From: Lonepinella koalarum
GTDB lineage: Bacteria > Pseudomonadota > Gammaproteobacteria > Enterobacterales > Pasteurellaceae
Reading direction: 5' to 3'
Assembly: GCA_030525745.1 (NCBI GenBank)
Contig: JAUNED010000012.1
Coordinates: 1-56,029, forward strand
Length of the DNA stretch: 56,029 bases
Part shown: positions 18,679 through 28,765 of the stretch, in pieces
Layout: the number at the start of each line of letters is the position of its first letter
Position numbering within the stretch: the stretch's first letter is position 1
Position numbers and translations under genes: made by a program
Notes under the pieces: generated by a model
The model's database searches: none
Told to the model about the DNA's origin: nothing
What the model saw: the letters and a program-made list of their open reading frames with translations, nothing else

Positions 18679-19125
18679 TTAAATCCAACGTCTTACATTT
18701 TGTTGATATTGTTGAAATTGTTTGCCGAATTTTTTAGCCAAACAGCGTTCTTCGGGCTTAATTTGAAATTCGGTAAGATAAAACATAAAGCCGATAATAA
18801 CGAAAAGGCCCCATAATGTCGCTAAAAATAAGGTCCAAGCTAATAGCCAGATGACAAGGCTCAGATACATCGGATTACGGCTCAAGCGAAAAATACCTCC
18901 TGTAACCAGTGTAGAGGTTTTTTCCGGTTTGTGTGGGTTTATGGTCGTCTTGGCTTGGTAAAATCCATAAAGGCTGAAAGCTGCAATGATTGTGCCAATG
19001 ATGATAAAAATGCCGAGTATTATATTTCGTCCAATCAACGGTATCGGTAGTTCTGTTTGGGGTAAAAACCAAATCAAAATAAGACAACCTAGAAACAAGA
19101 TTGGCGGTGGAATTTTCAATGTCAT
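18679..19125 (-). CDS. isoprenylcysteine/phospholipid methyltransferase-family membrane protein
   Basis: A 148-aa integral membrane protein with about four helices and the ICMT/PEMT hallmark GGIFRLSRNPMYLSL, followed by an EERCLAKKFGKQFQQY tail typical of the SAM-binding end. Bacterial members methylate unknown lipids or isoprenoids. No substrate can be assigned here. It sits 11 nt upstream of mmuM and may be cotranscribed with it. Confidence 0.8.
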   Translation of the reverse strand: MTLKIPPPILFLGCLILIWFLPQTELPIPLIGRNIILGIFIIIGTIIAAFSLYGFYQAKTTINPHKPEKTSTLVTGGIFRLSRNPMYLSLVIWLLAWTLFLATLWGLFVIIGFMFYLTEFQIKPEERCLAKKFGKQFQQYQQNVRRWI

Positions 19126-19144
19126 AAATTACCCTAAAAAAACA

Positions 19145-19177
19145 ACCGCACTTTATCAACAGACCCTAAAGTGCGGT
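19145..19177. terminator. USS dyad between ychF and the methyltransferase gene
   Basis: ACCGCACTTTA (19145-19155) and TAAAGTGCGGT (19167-19177) form a perfect 11-base stem with an 11-base loop, downstream of ychF on the minus strand. It is the usual USS-pair terminator arrangement. Confidence 0.65.
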
Positions 19178-19217
19178 AAAATTTTATGTATTTTTATAGA
19201 ATTAAAGCTGATACTTA

Positions 19218-20309
19218 TTACACATTGAAACGGAAATGCATGACATCACCGTCTTGAACAATATATTCTTTACCTTCCAAACGCCATTTGCCGGCTTCTT
19301 TAGCACCGTTTTCACCCTTGAATTGAATAAAATCATCATAAGCAATGACTTCTGCACGGATAAAGCCTTTTTCAAAGTCGGTATGAATTACTGATGCCGC
19401 TTTTGGTGCGGTTGCCCCCACGGGAATTGTCCATGCTCGTACTTCTTTTACGCCAGCAGTGAAGTAGGTTTGCAGATTTAATAAGGCATAACCTGCACGA
19501 ATTACACGGTTTAATCCCGGTTCTTCAATCCCGAGATCTTGTAAAAACTCGACTTTTTCATCGTCATCTAATTCTGCAATTTCAGATTCAATTGCTGCAC
19601 ACACAGGCACAACCACAGCGCCTTCTTTCGCAGCGATTTCACGTACTCGATCCAAATAAGGGTTGTTTTCAAAACCGTCTTCATTCACATTGGCGATGTA
19701 CATTGTTGGTTTTAACGTGAGGAAATTGTAGCCTTTAATCGCATGTAATTCTTCTTTGTCTAAATCGACAGAACGAATCATTCCAGCGTTTTCCAGTACC
19801 GGCAGAATTTTTTCCATGACGGCTAATTCAAATTTTGCTTCCTTATCACCACCTTTGGCTCGCTTTTGTAAACGTTGGATTGCACGCTCACAACTGTCTA
19901 AATCGGCCAATGCTAATTCTGTATTAATAATTTCGATATCATCGGCAGGATTGATTTTTCCGGCAACATGGACAATATCGTCATTTTCAAAACAACGTAC
20001 AACATGGCCAATAGCATCGGTTTCACGAATATTAGCCAAGAATTTGTTACCTAAGCCTTCGCCTTTACTTGCCCCGGCAACTAAACCAGCAATATCTACA
20101 AACTCCATTGTAGTCGGCAACACTCGCTCAGGTTTCACAATTTCAGCAAGAGCATCTAATCGAGGATCCGGCATTGGAACCACGCCGGTATTGGGTTCAA
20201 TGGTACAAAACGGATAGTTTGCCGCTTCAATACCGGCTTTGGTTAATGCATTAAATAATGTTGATTTACCTACATTCGGTAACCCCACAATACCACATTT
20301 AAATCCCAT
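19218..20309 (-). CDS. ychF: redox-regulated ATPase YchF (Obg-like)
   Basis: A 363-aa P-loop NTPase. G1 is GLPNVGKST (9-17), the switch region [16 protein letters not shown] follows, and the G4 position reads NVNE rather than NKxD. This change is what makes YchF prefer ATP. A central coiled-coil and C-terminal TGS domain complete it. YchF associates with ribosomes and affects oxidative stress responses. The ATG at 20309 behind AAAGGA matches family length. It lies next to pth, a widely conserved pairing. Confidence 0.97.
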   Translation of the reverse strand: MGFKCGIVGLPNVGKSTLFNALTKAGIEAANYPFCTIEPNTGVVPMPDPRLDALAEIVKPERVLPTTMEFVDIAGLVAGASKGEGLGNKFLANIRETDAIGHVVRCFENDDIVHVAGKINPADDIEIINTELALADLDSCERAIQRLQKRAKGGDKEAKFELAVMEKILPVLENAGMIRSVDLDKEELHAIKGYNFLTLKPTMYIANVNEDGFENNPYLDRVREIAAKEGAVVVPVCAAIESEIAELDDDEKVEFLQDLGIEEPGLNRVIRAGYALLNLQTYFTAGVKEVRAWTIPVGATAPKAASVIHTDFEKGFIRAEVIAYDDFIQFKGENGAKEAGKWRLEGKEYIVQDGDVMHFRFNV

Positions 20310-20332
20310 AATTTTTTCCTTTGTTCGTTGTG

Positions 20333-20349
20333 GGCGTATTACATACGCC
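20333..20349. repeat. GGCGTAT palindromic intergenic element, copy 1
   Basis: GGCGTAT (20333-20339) and ATACGCC (20343-20349) form a seven-base stem with a three-base loop, downstream of pth on the minus strand. The same hairpin core occurs at 31972-31992 and 53984-54001, so it is a small dispersed repeat, probably serving as a transcript 3' end. Confidence 0.6.
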
Positions 20350-20436
20350 TGATAAATAATCATTTCTAAAAGACATAGAATAAGCCAGATTGTGGCTAGA
20401 GTTATGATTTCCTATGGCTAGTATGAAGAATTTTGT

Positions 20437-21021
20437 TTATGCTTTGAAAGCGTTTAGTTGGTTGGTCGCTTTGGTTACACCTTCTTTAAACCAAATTTCC
20501 ACACAACGGGTGGCTTCATCAAGGGCGGCGTTAATTTTTTCTTGATCTTGCGGCGAAGCTTTGCTGAGTACATAACCGGCTACTAATTCTTTGCTACCCG
20601 GATGATCGATACCAATGCGAACACGATAGAAATTATTATTGTTGCCAAGTGCTGCGATAATATCTTTTAAACCGTTATGCCCGCCGTGCCCTCCGCCTTG
20701 TTTGATTTTGGCAACGCCACAGGGTAAATCTAATTCATCATGAGCCACAAGGATTTGTTCCGGCTTAATGCGGAAGAAATTGGCTAGACTGCCTACTGCT
20801 TTACCGCTTAAATTCATGAAAGTCGTTGGAATTAACAACCACACATCACCAAGTGCGGTGGAAATTTTTGCTGTTTTGCCGAAGTATTTCGGCTCCTCTT
20901 TTAATGTCACATTATACACTCGGGCTAATTCTTGGATTAACCATTCGCCGGCATTGTGTCTTGTGCCTTCGTATTTTGTCCCCGGGTTGCCTAACCCTAC
21001 GATTAATTTGATTTCAGACAT
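20437..21021 (-). CDS. pth: peptidyl-tRNA hydrolase
   Basis: A 194-aa cytosolic esterase that recycles peptidyl-tRNA. Family marks are IVGLGNPG (7-14), the catalytic His H22 in GTRHNAGEW, the FMNLSG segment and HDELDLP. The ATG at 21021 (MSEIK) matches family starts. An ATG five codons upstream is possible but less likely. It precedes ychF on the same strand. Confidence 0.97.
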   Translation of the reverse strand: MSEIKLIVGLGNPGTKYEGTRHNAGEWLIQELARVYNVTLKEEPKYFGKTAKISTALGDVWLLIPTTFMNLSGKAVGSLANFFRIKPEQILVAHDELDLPCGVAKIKQGGGHGGHNGLKDIIAALGNNNNFYRVRIGIDHPGSKELVAGYVLSKASPQDQEKINAALDEATRCVEIWFKEGVTKATNQLNAFKA

Positions 21022-21053
21022 TACTTGTTCCGTCATCTAAAAAATAGGCGACA

Positions 21054-22133
21054 TTATAGCGGAGAATTTGATTTTCTGCCAGTTTGGCATATGAGTTCAT
21101 TCTTTAACCATTTTATTCCCTTTGTTAAATCAAATCCATTGGTAGCACTTGAATTACTCCCTTTATTTTCCGTAGTAACTAAACGTAAATGTGAAATTCC
21201 AGGATAAATTAATGGTTGCCATTGCCCTAAGTTAGGCTCGCTATTTGCAAAAAAACTGAGTAATGGTTTTTTGAAAGCACAAGCTAAATGTAATGAACCT
21301 CCATCGACAGCAATAACAATATCTGCACTGTTAATTAGGGCAAGATATTCAAGTAGTGTAGTAGATGGGGAGGCCTGCACAGTTAATTTACATTGTTTTT
21401 CTAGATTTTGTTTGTAACTTTGCACTGTTGAGGTATAGCCTAAAATACACTGAATATTTTCCATCATTTGATTAGAAATACTTTGATTGAGTAATTCTGC
21501 TAATTCATTAGGAGGTAATTCTCGTTTGCTTCCTTGGGGACAGAGTAGAATTTTGATCTTGTTAGGTTGCCAAAGTGCAGTCATTTTCTCTTGCATTTTG
21601 GATGGTATATATAAACTAGAATAGGGCTTGGGTATAGGAAAATAATCCTTGAAAATTGAATTGTTGAGAAAATGACTTAGAGGGGCATTTAAAGTCTGAG
21701 CACAATGAAAATCATAATTTTTAATATTACCGAAGTGATAGTGTTTTTTATTGTACTTACGAAAAATCATAATCCATTTGGGTTTTAAGAACCAGTCCGC
21801 TATTAATGAAGCAGTATTAAAGTTATTTTCAAAATCCAATAATAAATCCCATTTTTTATGTTGTACAACATAGTTGATGTATTTGTGTTCTACAAATACA
21901 TCAACTAATCCTGAGGATTCAAAAATAGTGCGATTTGATTTTTTTACGATTACTCCAAGTTTAGCATTCGGAAACATGGTGCGTAATTGTGCTAAATGTG
22001 CAGTATGCACAGTAGCATCACCAATTGCGTAGCCCAAAGGTCGTAACAAAATAGAACGGATTTCTTGAATAGAGAGTTTATGTATCGGTTGTTTTTGCCG
22101 ATTTGGCAATAAATATGTTAATAGTTTCTTCAT
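21054..22133 (-). CDS. glycosyltransferase family 9 (heptosyltransferase-like)
   Basis: A 359-aa GT-B enzyme resembling ADP-heptose:LPS heptosyltransferases. The N-terminal Rossmann part contains RPLGYAIGDATVHT, and the C-terminal donor site contains DIVIAVDGGSLHLACAF followed by PLLSFF. It probably adds a sugar to the lipooligosaccharide core, but acceptor and donor cannot be read from sequence. The DNA is notably AT-rich compared with pth, and the protein diverges from the well-known core heptosyltransferases, consistent with horizontal exchange of surface-sugar genes. I chose the ATG at 22133; the frame extends to a TTG at 22148. Confidence 0.8.
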   Translation of the reverse strand: MKKLLTYLLPNRQKQPIHKLSIQEIRSILLRPLGYAIGDATVHTAHLAQLRTMFPNAKLGVIVKKSNRTIFESSGLVDVFVEHKYINYVVQHKKWDLLLDFENNFNTASLIADWFLKPKWIMIFRKYNKKHYHFGNIKNYDFHCAQTLNAPLSHFLNNSIFKDYFPIPKPYSSLYIPSKMQEKMTALWQPNKIKILLCPQGSKRELPPNELAELLNQSISNQMMENIQCILGYTSTVQSYKQNLEKQCKLTVQASPSTTLLEYLALINSADIVIAVDGGSLHLACAFKKPLLSFFANSEPNLGQWQPLIYPGISHLRLVTTENKGSNSSATNGFDLTKGIKWLKNELICQTGRKSNSPL

Positions 22134-22264
22134 AATTGATAATGCCAATATAAATAGTACTTAAATCTTATACATACTGAGTGATAAAACTAAAAATAAT
22201 GAAAAAGACAACATTTTTTCGCTATTCAGTAGAAAAAACAGGCGTTTAATGCCGTTATCTCAAA

Positions 22265-22951
22265 TTAGGTAGCTTTACTCACTTCTAAACGTTCAAAACG
22301 TAAAATATGGCGTTCGAGGCGGCGAAGTAATAGGGTGGCAATGCCCGTAATAACCAGATAAATTAATCCAGCAATGCCATAAATGCTGATGGCATCATAT
22401 TCTGTGCCATACAGTTGTCGAGCGTATCCCATAATATCCAAAATAGTAATAGTAGAGGCTAAAGATGTACCTTTAAAAACCAAAATAATTTCATTGGTAT
22501 AAGAAGGTAATGCACGTTTTAGGGCATAGGGAATTAAAATTTTTAAGGTTTGTAATCGATTTAAACCGAGTGCGGCACAGCTTTCCCATTGACCTTTTGG
22601 AATGGCTTTGACCGCACCATGAAACAATAGCGTAGAATAAGCTGCACTGTTTAAGGCTAAGGTGAGCATGGCACAAAACCAGGCATTAGAAAGCAAAAAC
22701 CATAATGGGCTATCAACAATCCATTGGAATTGTCCTGGGCCGGCATAAATTAAGAAAAATTGAACTAAAAGCGGTGTACCGGTGAATAAAACTAAGTAAA
22801 AATTGACCGCACTTTTGACAATGTTATTTCCTAATGAGAGTAAAAAAGTCAATAGTAAGGCTAAAATAAAGGCAATCGTTAAAGAGACTGCTGTTAGTGC
22901 TAAACTTGTAGGGATACCCTGAGCGATAACGGAAAAATAATCTTGAAACAT
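22265..22951 (-). CDS. artM: arginine ABC transporter permease ArtM
   Basis: A 228-aa inner-membrane permease of the His/Glu/Gln/Arg/opine family with about five helices. The EAA loop (GQWESCAALGLNRLQTLKILIPYALKR in this position) contacts the ATPase. It is the last gene of artPIQM, and its ATG overlaps the artQ stop by one base. Confidence 0.93.
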   Translation of the reverse strand: MFQDYFSVIAQGIPTSLALTAVSLTIAFILALLLTFLLSLGNNIVKSAVNFYLVLFTGTPLLVQFFLIYAGPGQFQWIVDSPLWFLLSNAWFCAMLTLALNSAAYSTLLFHGAVKAIPKGQWESCAALGLNRLQTLKILIPYALKRALPSYTNEIILVFKGTSLASTITILDIMGYARQLYGTEYDAISIYGIAGLIYLVITGIATLLLRRLERHILRFERLEVSKAT

Positions 22952-23622
22952 TAATGTAGTCCTCGCTCAAAACGTGTGAAACGCACTTCTAGTTTTCGAA
23001 TAAACACTTGGCTGATTAGTGTGATACATAAATAAATTAAGGCTGCCAAGCTATACCAAGTAAAGGGCTGATGTGTCGTGGTATTGATTAAATCAGTTTG
23101 ACGCATTAAATCATTGACACCGATTAATGATACCAGTGCAGTATCTTTTAGTAAGACAAGCCATTGATTGCTTAAGCCCGGTAAGGCATGTCGCCAAACT
23201 TGTGGTAGGATAATACGTAAAAAAGTGTATGGGCGATTTAATCCTAATGCAGCACCGCTTTCCCACTGTCCGAGGGGGATTGCCTGAATTGCACCTCTCA
23301 GCGATTGTGAGGCATAGGCAGCGAAAATTAGGGATAAGGCAAATACGCCACAACTGAACGCACTAAATTCGACATAAACACCGGTGATTTTTTCAATCAG
23401 TTCGGAGGAACCAAAATAAATCAATAATACAACAACAATTTCCGGTAAGCCACGCAAGAGGCTGACGAAAATGCTGATAGGGTGACGAATAAAAGCCTGT
23501 TTGTTCATTTCCAAGGCAACAAAAATCAAGGAAAAGAGCAAGCCGACGATGAGGGAGCAAACCGCCAACCCTAAGGTTATTAAGGTGGCGGAGTAGATTA
23601 GAGGGAGATAATCAACGAACAT
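22951..23622 (-). CDS. artQ: arginine ABC transporter permease ArtQ
   Basis: A 223-aa inner-membrane permease, partner of ArtM. It has about five helices, LLRGLPEIVVVLLIYFG after the second, and the EAA loop around GQWESGAALGLNRP. The pair forms the translocation channel for L-arginine. It lies 3 nt after artI and overlaps artM by one base. Confidence 0.93.
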   Translation of the reverse strand: MFVDYLPLIYSATLITLGLAVCSLIVGLLFSLIFVALEMNKQAFIRHPISIFVSLLRGLPEIVVVLLIYFGSSELIEKITGVYVEFSAFSCGVFALSLIFAAYASQSLRGAIQAIPLGQWESGAALGLNRPYTFLRIILPQVWRHALPGLSNQWLVLLKDTALVSLIGVNDLMRQTDLINTTTHQPFTWYSLAALIYLCITLISQVFIRKLEVRFTRFERGLH

Positions 23623-23625
23623 AGA

Positions 23626-24348
23626 TTATTTTGCAGTCATCCATTTATCATAGATTTTTTGGTATTCGCCATTGGCTTTGATGGTTGCCAGGCCTTTATT
23701 TAATTGTTCGAGAAGCTCTTTATTTTTTAAGTTGGTAGCAATACCTAAGCCGTTTCCAAAGTAATTTTTATTCGTTACTTTCTCTCCAACAAAGGCTAAG
23801 TTTTCTTCTTTACTTAACATATCGGCCAATACAGCAGTATCACCAAAGATAATGTCGATACGGCCGTTTTTTAAATCCAATACGGCATCTTGTAAAGATG
23901 CATAGGATTTTGGAGCATATTGTTTTGCTTCAGCAACAATATATTGTTGGAAGGTTGTACCATTTTGTACGCCGACATTTTTTGCAGAAGCTAAATCTGT
24001 CTTACCTTTTACTGTGATGAAGCTGGCTGAGCTGTCGTAATAAGGATCGCTGAATAAAACTTGTTTTGCACGGGCTTCGGTAATATCCATTGCGGAAATA
24101 ACCGCATCAAAACGTTTTTGTTTTAACCCTTGGATTAAAGCATCAAATGCATGACTTTTAAATGAGCAGTTTGCTTGAATTTCTTTACAAATTGCATTGG
24201 CAACATCTACATCGAAGCCGATGATATCACCTTTTTCATTGGTTAATTCAAAAGGTGGATAGCTTGGCTCCATGGCAAAAGTAATGTCTTTGGCTTGAGC
24301 TGCCATTGTAGTTCCTGCGATTAATGTAGCTAAGAGTAGTTTTTTCAT
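23626..24348 (-). CDS. artI: arginine ABC transporter periplasmic binding protein ArtI
   Basis: A 240-aa solute-binding protein (SBP_bac_3). A signal peptide is cleaved after AQA near residue 19 and there is no lipobox Cys. The mature domain begins [13 protein letters not shown] and contains [13 protein letters not shown] and the ligand-contact region [23 protein letters not shown]. The family fold captures arginine in the periplasm. It lies between artP and artQ in the operon. Confidence 0.94.
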   Translation of the reverse strand: MKKLLLATLIAGTTMAAQAKDITFAMEPSYPPFELTNEKGDIIGFDVDVANAICKEIQANCSFKSHAFDALIQGLKQKRFDAVISAMDITEARAKQVLFSDPYYDSSASFITVKGKTDLASAKNVGVQNGTTFQQYIVAEAKQYAPKSYASLQDAVLDLKNGRIDIIFGDTAVLADMLSKEENLAFVGEKVTNKNYFGNGLGIATNLKNKELLEQLNKGLATIKANGEYQKIYDKWMTAK

Positions 24349-24375
24349 TGTTGTGTCCTCTTTAGTTGTTATGAG

Positions 24376-25110
24376 TTATTCTGAATGGGATAAATATTGT
24401 TTAAATTGTTCGGTTTGTGGATATTCAAAGCAACTGCTATCGCCACTTTCGATGATTTTTCCTCGTTCCATATAAACCACTTTGGTCGCTATTTTACGTG
24501 CCATTGAAACTTCATGGGTAACAATTACTTGGGTAATACCGGTTTCCTGTAATTCTTGAATAATCGAAATTATTTGTGCTGTAATTTCCGGATCTAATGC
24601 AGCGGTTGGTTCATCAAATAACAAAACGGAAGGTTTCATCATTAATGCACGAGCAATCGCGACACGCTGTTGTTGTCCGCCGGAAAGTTGTAGAGGAAAA
24701 CGATCCGAAAATTCATTTAAACGCAATCTTTCCAATAATTCCAATGCTTGTGTTTTTGCAGTTTGTTCATCTAAGCCTAAGATTTTCATTGGGGCTTCGA
24801 TCAGATTTTGCATAACGGTAAAGTGTGGCCATAAATGATATTGTTGGAAAACCATCCCAACATTTTTCCGTAATTGTAAAATGTGCTTTGGATTGGTTTT
24901 TTCCGACAAATTAAAAGTAGTATTAGCGATAGAAAGTTGTCCTGATTGTGGCACTTCCAACAAATTAAGTGTGCGGATCAGCGTACTTTTTCCTGCACCG
25001 CTTGGGCCAAGCAATACTACGGTATCACCTTCTTCTGCAGTGAGATTAATATCAAATAAGGCTTGTGAGTTACCGTAAAAAAAATTTAAATTCTGAACAC
25101 GAATTGTCAT
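24376..25110 (-). CDS. artP: arginine ABC transporter ATP-binding protein ArtP
   Basis: A 244-aa ABC ATPase that powers arginine import. Walker [10 protein letters not shown] is at 35-43, the signature LSGGQQQR and Walker B VLLFDEP follow, and the H-loop His is in VIVTHE. It is the first gene of artPIQM, behind a promoter that overlaps an ArgR-like palindrome. Confidence 0.95.
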   Translation of the reverse strand: MTIRVQNLNFFYGNSQALFDINLTAEEGDTVVLLGPSGAGKSTLIRTLNLLEVPQSGQLSIANTTFNLSEKTNPKHILQLRKNVGMVFQQYHLWPHFTVMQNLIEAPMKILGLDEQTAKTQALELLERLRLNEFSDRFPLQLSGGQQQRVAIARALMMKPSVLLFDEPTAALDPEITAQIISIIQELQETGITQVIVTHEVSMARKIATKVVYMERGKIIESGDSSCFEYPQTEQFKQYLSHSE

Positions 25111-25146
25111 TGTATTGGCTATTCTTGATTTGACTAAATTGCAAAT

Positions 25147-25175
25147 ATATTACATTTTTCTGCATAAGTATGCAA
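25147..25175 (-). promoter_or_regulatory. artP promoter with ArgR-like operator
   Basis: On the minus strand TTGCAT (25170-25175) and TAATAT (25147-25152) are separated by exactly 17 bases. The palindrome TGCATAAGTATGCA (25161-25174) overlaps the -35 and resembles the ArgR box TGAATAATTATTCA, with one mismatch in each five-base half-site. A weaker half-box lies further upstream (about 25184-25197). Arginine-dependent repression of the art operon is the inferred meaning. Confidence 0.6.
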
Positions 25176-25196
25176 TATAAAAAGAATTTTACGCAT

Positions 25197-25223
25197 AAAA
25201 AATCCCCGAATGAATTCGAGGAT
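25197..25223 (-). terminator. gmhA terminator
   Basis: ATCCCCGAA (25202-25210) pairs with TTCGAGGAT (25215-25223) around a TGAA loop, allowing one G-T pair. On the minus strand it is followed by six T residues. Confidence 0.8.
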
Positions 25224-25254
25224 GTTAAAAAGTGCGGTCAGTTTTAGCTGAAAT

Positions 25255-25845
<591 letters not shown>

Positions 25846-25944
25846 TTATCAAAAATATCGCTCGCCAATTTTATAATATTCCCTTTTATTCACCAATGTT
25901 TTTCTTTACAATTCGCCCAAAGGACATATAGAAGGTTGAGTAAA

Positions 25945-26415
25945 ATGAGAAAAATTTTAACCGCACTTTGGGGCATTTCTGTCGCCACATCAGCTTTTTC
26001 TGCAACAGAAGGCTATAAGGACATTAAATTTGGTATGACGATGGAACAGGTGCAAAAGAGCCAATTTTGCCAATCAAAATGGCAGGTAGCAAGCCCTGAT
26101 ATTTATATTTGCGATAGTTATCCGTTTTTTTCCGGGAATACGACCGCAGCAGTAAATTTTATTCATAAAAAGGTACATTCCATCAGTTTGGTAATGGAAC
26201 CCAAGTTGGCCAAGGAATTGATTGCAAATTTACATAAAAAATACGGTCAGCCTTTTTTTATGCAAGGTGTAACATTGAATACACCGCCGGATATGACTAA
26301 AAACTGGTCGATTATTTTTGATCAAAATAAAATTATTTTAGATCATAATCTCAAGACAGGTTTAATGCTGCATTATGCCAATCGTGAAGTGAAGTATTTG
26401 ATTGACGATCTTTAA
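25945..26415 (+). CDS. small secreted protein of unknown function
   Basis: A 156-aa protein with a clear signal peptide (MRKILTALWGISVATSAFSA), so periplasmic or secreted. The mature part starts YKDIKFGMTMEQVQKS, a motif common in small secreted domains of unknown function, and has two Cys (in QFCQ and YICD) likely to form a disulfide. I chose the ATG at 25945 because GAAGG lies nine bases upstream; a TTG three codons earlier is too close. A USS is embedded in the signal-peptide codons. It is transcribed away from gmhA. Confidence 0.7.
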   Translation: MRKILTALWGISVATSAFSATEGYKDIKFGMTMEQVQKSQFCQSKWQVASPDIYICDSYPFFSGNTTAAVNFIHKKVHSISLVMEPKLAKELIANLHKKYGQPFFMQGVTLNTPPDMTKNWSIIFDQNKIILDHNLKTGLMLHYANREVKYLIDDL

Positions 26416-26471
26416 AGAATATATTGAGTTAAAGGAGATATTCAGCTTTTTTGTATGCAAATCTAATAGTG

Positions 26472-27164
26472 TTATTTGGGTTTTCCCTTATATTTTTCAA
26501 TATATCTATTGAGTTTTTGCTTAGCAGTTTTGATATTTCCCAAGATTTCGCCTTGTGCGTTTTCTTTAAGACCAAATTTGTAATTTAATATATCTTGCAA
26601 AGTGATTATCATCATTGCACAAACTAAATCCTCGCTTTCAATTTTTAGGTGTTCGGCAAGATATTTGATAATATCGGGTGATAAATCAGGGTGATTGAAC
26701 CAAATTTGTCGCATTGCTGTGGCACAATGCCCTCGCAAAAGATGGATTTCTGCAGATTTTAAAATAGAAAGTAATACATCAATTTCATTTTTATTCCCAA
26801 GCCAACCTAAAACAATAATACATTGATATCGAACATTTTCATCCTTGCTGCTCAGAAAATTAGGAATGTATTGAAGCAAATCGTCATTTTTCATCAAACC
26901 CAAAATATGGATTACATCAGCAAGAACTGTATTGGGTAAATTGCCGGAATTGGCCTGAATTAAGAGAAATTTAGCTGCATTTTGAGAGCGTTTTGCAAAA
27001 CCTCGACATAATCTATCGTGAAAAATACCGCTTTCAGTGTTGGCAATAAAATCAAGATGAAGCTGATAGTAGTCTTCACTATCATTATTTAATAAGGTTT
27101 TGATAAAATCATTATGTGTTTTAAAAGAGTCAGTTTGTTTTGCTGTTTCAAAAAGAGTCTTCAT
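26472..27164 (-). CDS. HEAT-repeat-like protein, possible immunity protein
   Basis: A 230-aa cytosolic all-helical protein. Repeated helical hairpins such as VRYQCIIVLGWLGNKNEIDVLLSIL and LLRGHCATAMRQIW look like HEAT/PBS-lyase repeats. There is no enzyme motif and no signal peptide. HEAT-repeat proteins of this size are frequent among polymorphic-toxin immunity proteins, and it is the left member of a run of small unrelated genes. Function is inferred from context only. Confidence 0.6.
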   Translation of the reverse strand: MKTLFETAKQTDSFKTHNDFIKTLLNNDSEDYYQLHLDFIANTESGIFHDRLCRGFAKRSQNAAKFLLIQANSGNLPNTVLADVIHILGLMKNDDLLQYIPNFLSSKDENVRYQCIIVLGWLGNKNEIDVLLSILKSAEIHLLRGHCATAMRQIWFNHPDLSPDIIKYLAEHLKIESEDLVCAMMIITLQDILNYKFGLKENAQGEILGNIKTAKQKLNRYIEKYKGKPK

Positions 27165-27194
27165 ATTTTTTAGTGCTAAAATTGTATTAAATAG

Positions 27195-27698
27195 TTATGT
27201 TTCTGTTGTGAATATGAATTTTTCTTTGTGGTTGCGGATAAACTGATTTACCAATTCTTCATATAAATGTTCATTTTTAGAGAACAGACTTTCAAGTTCA
27301 GCAAAAAGATCCGAATTTTCCTCACCTAATTGATCAAGAATATGTTCTCGCTGTTCTCTGTCAAAGGGAATATCCTCACCAAAAATATGTTGGGATTTTT
27401 CCATAATTTCTATTCCGGCGGTAAAGCCAATCATTTTAAACCCGGCTAATGCTTCTTTCCATACAATACCTGTAGAATTTGTCCAAAACTGATAATGACC
27501 GCCATTATAAACTTCAGCAAAATACCATTCCATCGCGAAAACATTACATTGCTCGGGAGTAAATTGTGCTAAATCATTTTGGTAGGTTTGATAGTCGTTA
27601 TAAATATCCACTGACCACCATAAGTGGTCAATAATAGCTATTGGACCTTGTTCTTTTAAAATATTGTCTATATTTTCTAATGTAATGGATATGGACAT
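27195..27698 (-). CDS. DMP19/DUF4375-family protein
   Basis: A 167-aa acidic cytosolic protein. The central block YFAEVYNGGHYQFWTNSTG followed by ALAGFKMIG is the DUF4375/DMP19 signature. The founding member, neisserial DMP19, is a DNA mimic that binds a repressor, and related proteins occur among immunity genes. Which role applies here is not determined. I chose the ATG at 27698; an upstream extension to 27761 has no family similarity. Confidence 0.7.
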   Translation of the reverse strand: MSISITLENIDNILKEQGPIAIIDHLWWSVDIYNDYQTYQNDLAQFTPEQCNVFAMEWYFAEVYNGGHYQFWTNSTGIVWKEALAGFKMIGFTAGIEIMEKSQHIFGEDIPFDREQREHILDQLGEENSDLFAELESLFSKNEHLYEELVNQFIRNHKEKFIFTTET

Positions 27699-27785
27699 TT
27701 TATGATACTTTACGCTAAGAAGAATGAATGTTTTTCTTTTTGGATACAGAAAGAGGCTCACACCAGTGGGGAAAATTTAGTTAAA

Positions 27786-28463
27786 TTATTTAACCCGTTT
27801 TTTAATTTCGCGGACAAATTGCTTTTCATATCCCTGATAACAATCCTCCGTAAAGGTTATTTTCTGCACAAAATCAATATCCGAAAGGTCTCCAATGTAC
27901 CGAAATGGTACCAATGCCAACATTTTAATGGGTTCATCGCCTATATTTTCGGTATAAACGATGATTTTTTTCAAAATTTCTTTAATTTTATCGCTCAATT
28001 CTTCCGAAATGGGCATTTTTTTCAACGAATGCGAGGCAATACAAAGATTGTAAGCGTATTTTTTGATAAATTCTCGGTTTTCATTCATCAAATCAGCTTC
28101 AAAACACTCGGAAATGGCTAAAAACGCTTCAAAGGCTTCCACCGATGGCAAATAATCCAATGTGGATAAAGCAAAAGGCGATATTTCATCTTTCTTTTTG
28201 GCAAGAGCAATGATTTCTGCAATGCCTTTTTCAAAATAAATGGCAACCACCTCCGCCCAAGTGGCAAAAGGCACGATACGCTCCTGATTGATAGGCAACC
28301 AATCGTACATTTTTGCCATTTCACGAAGTGGCTCGGCAAGAGAAACGCACGGTTTCTTTAAAAGTTTGAGCAAATCTTCTACCTCCAATTCATCGTTCTT
28401 TTCCAAACGATGGAGTTTCTGAAAAATTTTCTTGACTTCTTCCGCAGTTAGGTTTTGGTTCAT
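27786..28463 (-). CDS. unknown helical protein in the immunity-like island
   Basis: A 225-aa cytosolic, charged, mostly helical protein that I do not recognise. It has no signal peptide, membrane segment or enzymatic motif. The pattern of amphipathic helices (for example FEAFLAISECFEADLM and LSDKIKEILKKIIVY) resembles alpha-solenoid or immunity proteins. A good AAAAAAG stretch but no strong Shine-Dalgarno precedes the ATG. Confidence 0.5.
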   Translation of the reverse strand: MNQNLTAEEVKKIFQKLHRLEKNDELEVEDLLKLLKKPCVSLAEPLREMAKMYDWLPINQERIVPFATWAEVVAIYFEKGIAEIIALAKKKDEISPFALSTLDYLPSVEAFEAFLAISECFEADLMNENREFIKKYAYNLCIASHSLKKMPISEELSDKIKEILKKIIVYTENIGDEPIKMLALVPFRYIGDLSDIDFVQKITFTEDCYQGYEKQFVREIKKRVK

Positions 28464-28765
28464 TTTTTTCTTTTTTAAGTTGAAGTTTTTTTCTTCTATT
28501 TGGATAAAAAAACGCTTTTTTGAAGGAATTTTCTTCTGTTGGTGAGATGCTCTAGCTTATATTTTTATTCTTCCCTTATTTTCTTTATTATCTACTGATT
28601 TCCCTACAAAATTAAGGATTTTTAGGATAGTTTATGCAAATTTATCTTTATAATACTTTGAAAAAATTACTCCATTTTCAAATAAAGGGGCGAAAAATTT
28701 TTCGTCCCTACATATACGATGTGAGTAATTTATTCCTAGTTAGGGTTACATTAACTCATTGACAA
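28464..28765. other. AT-rich intergenic stretch with a GGGGCGAAAAA palindrome
   Basis: These 302 bases hold no credible gene. They are very AT-rich, with several T-runs. Near the right end a perfect loop-free palindrome-like hairpin (28686-28709, GGGGCGAAAAA with TTTTTCGTCCC, one G-T pair) lies downstream of menB and may end its transcript. Confidence 0.6.
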
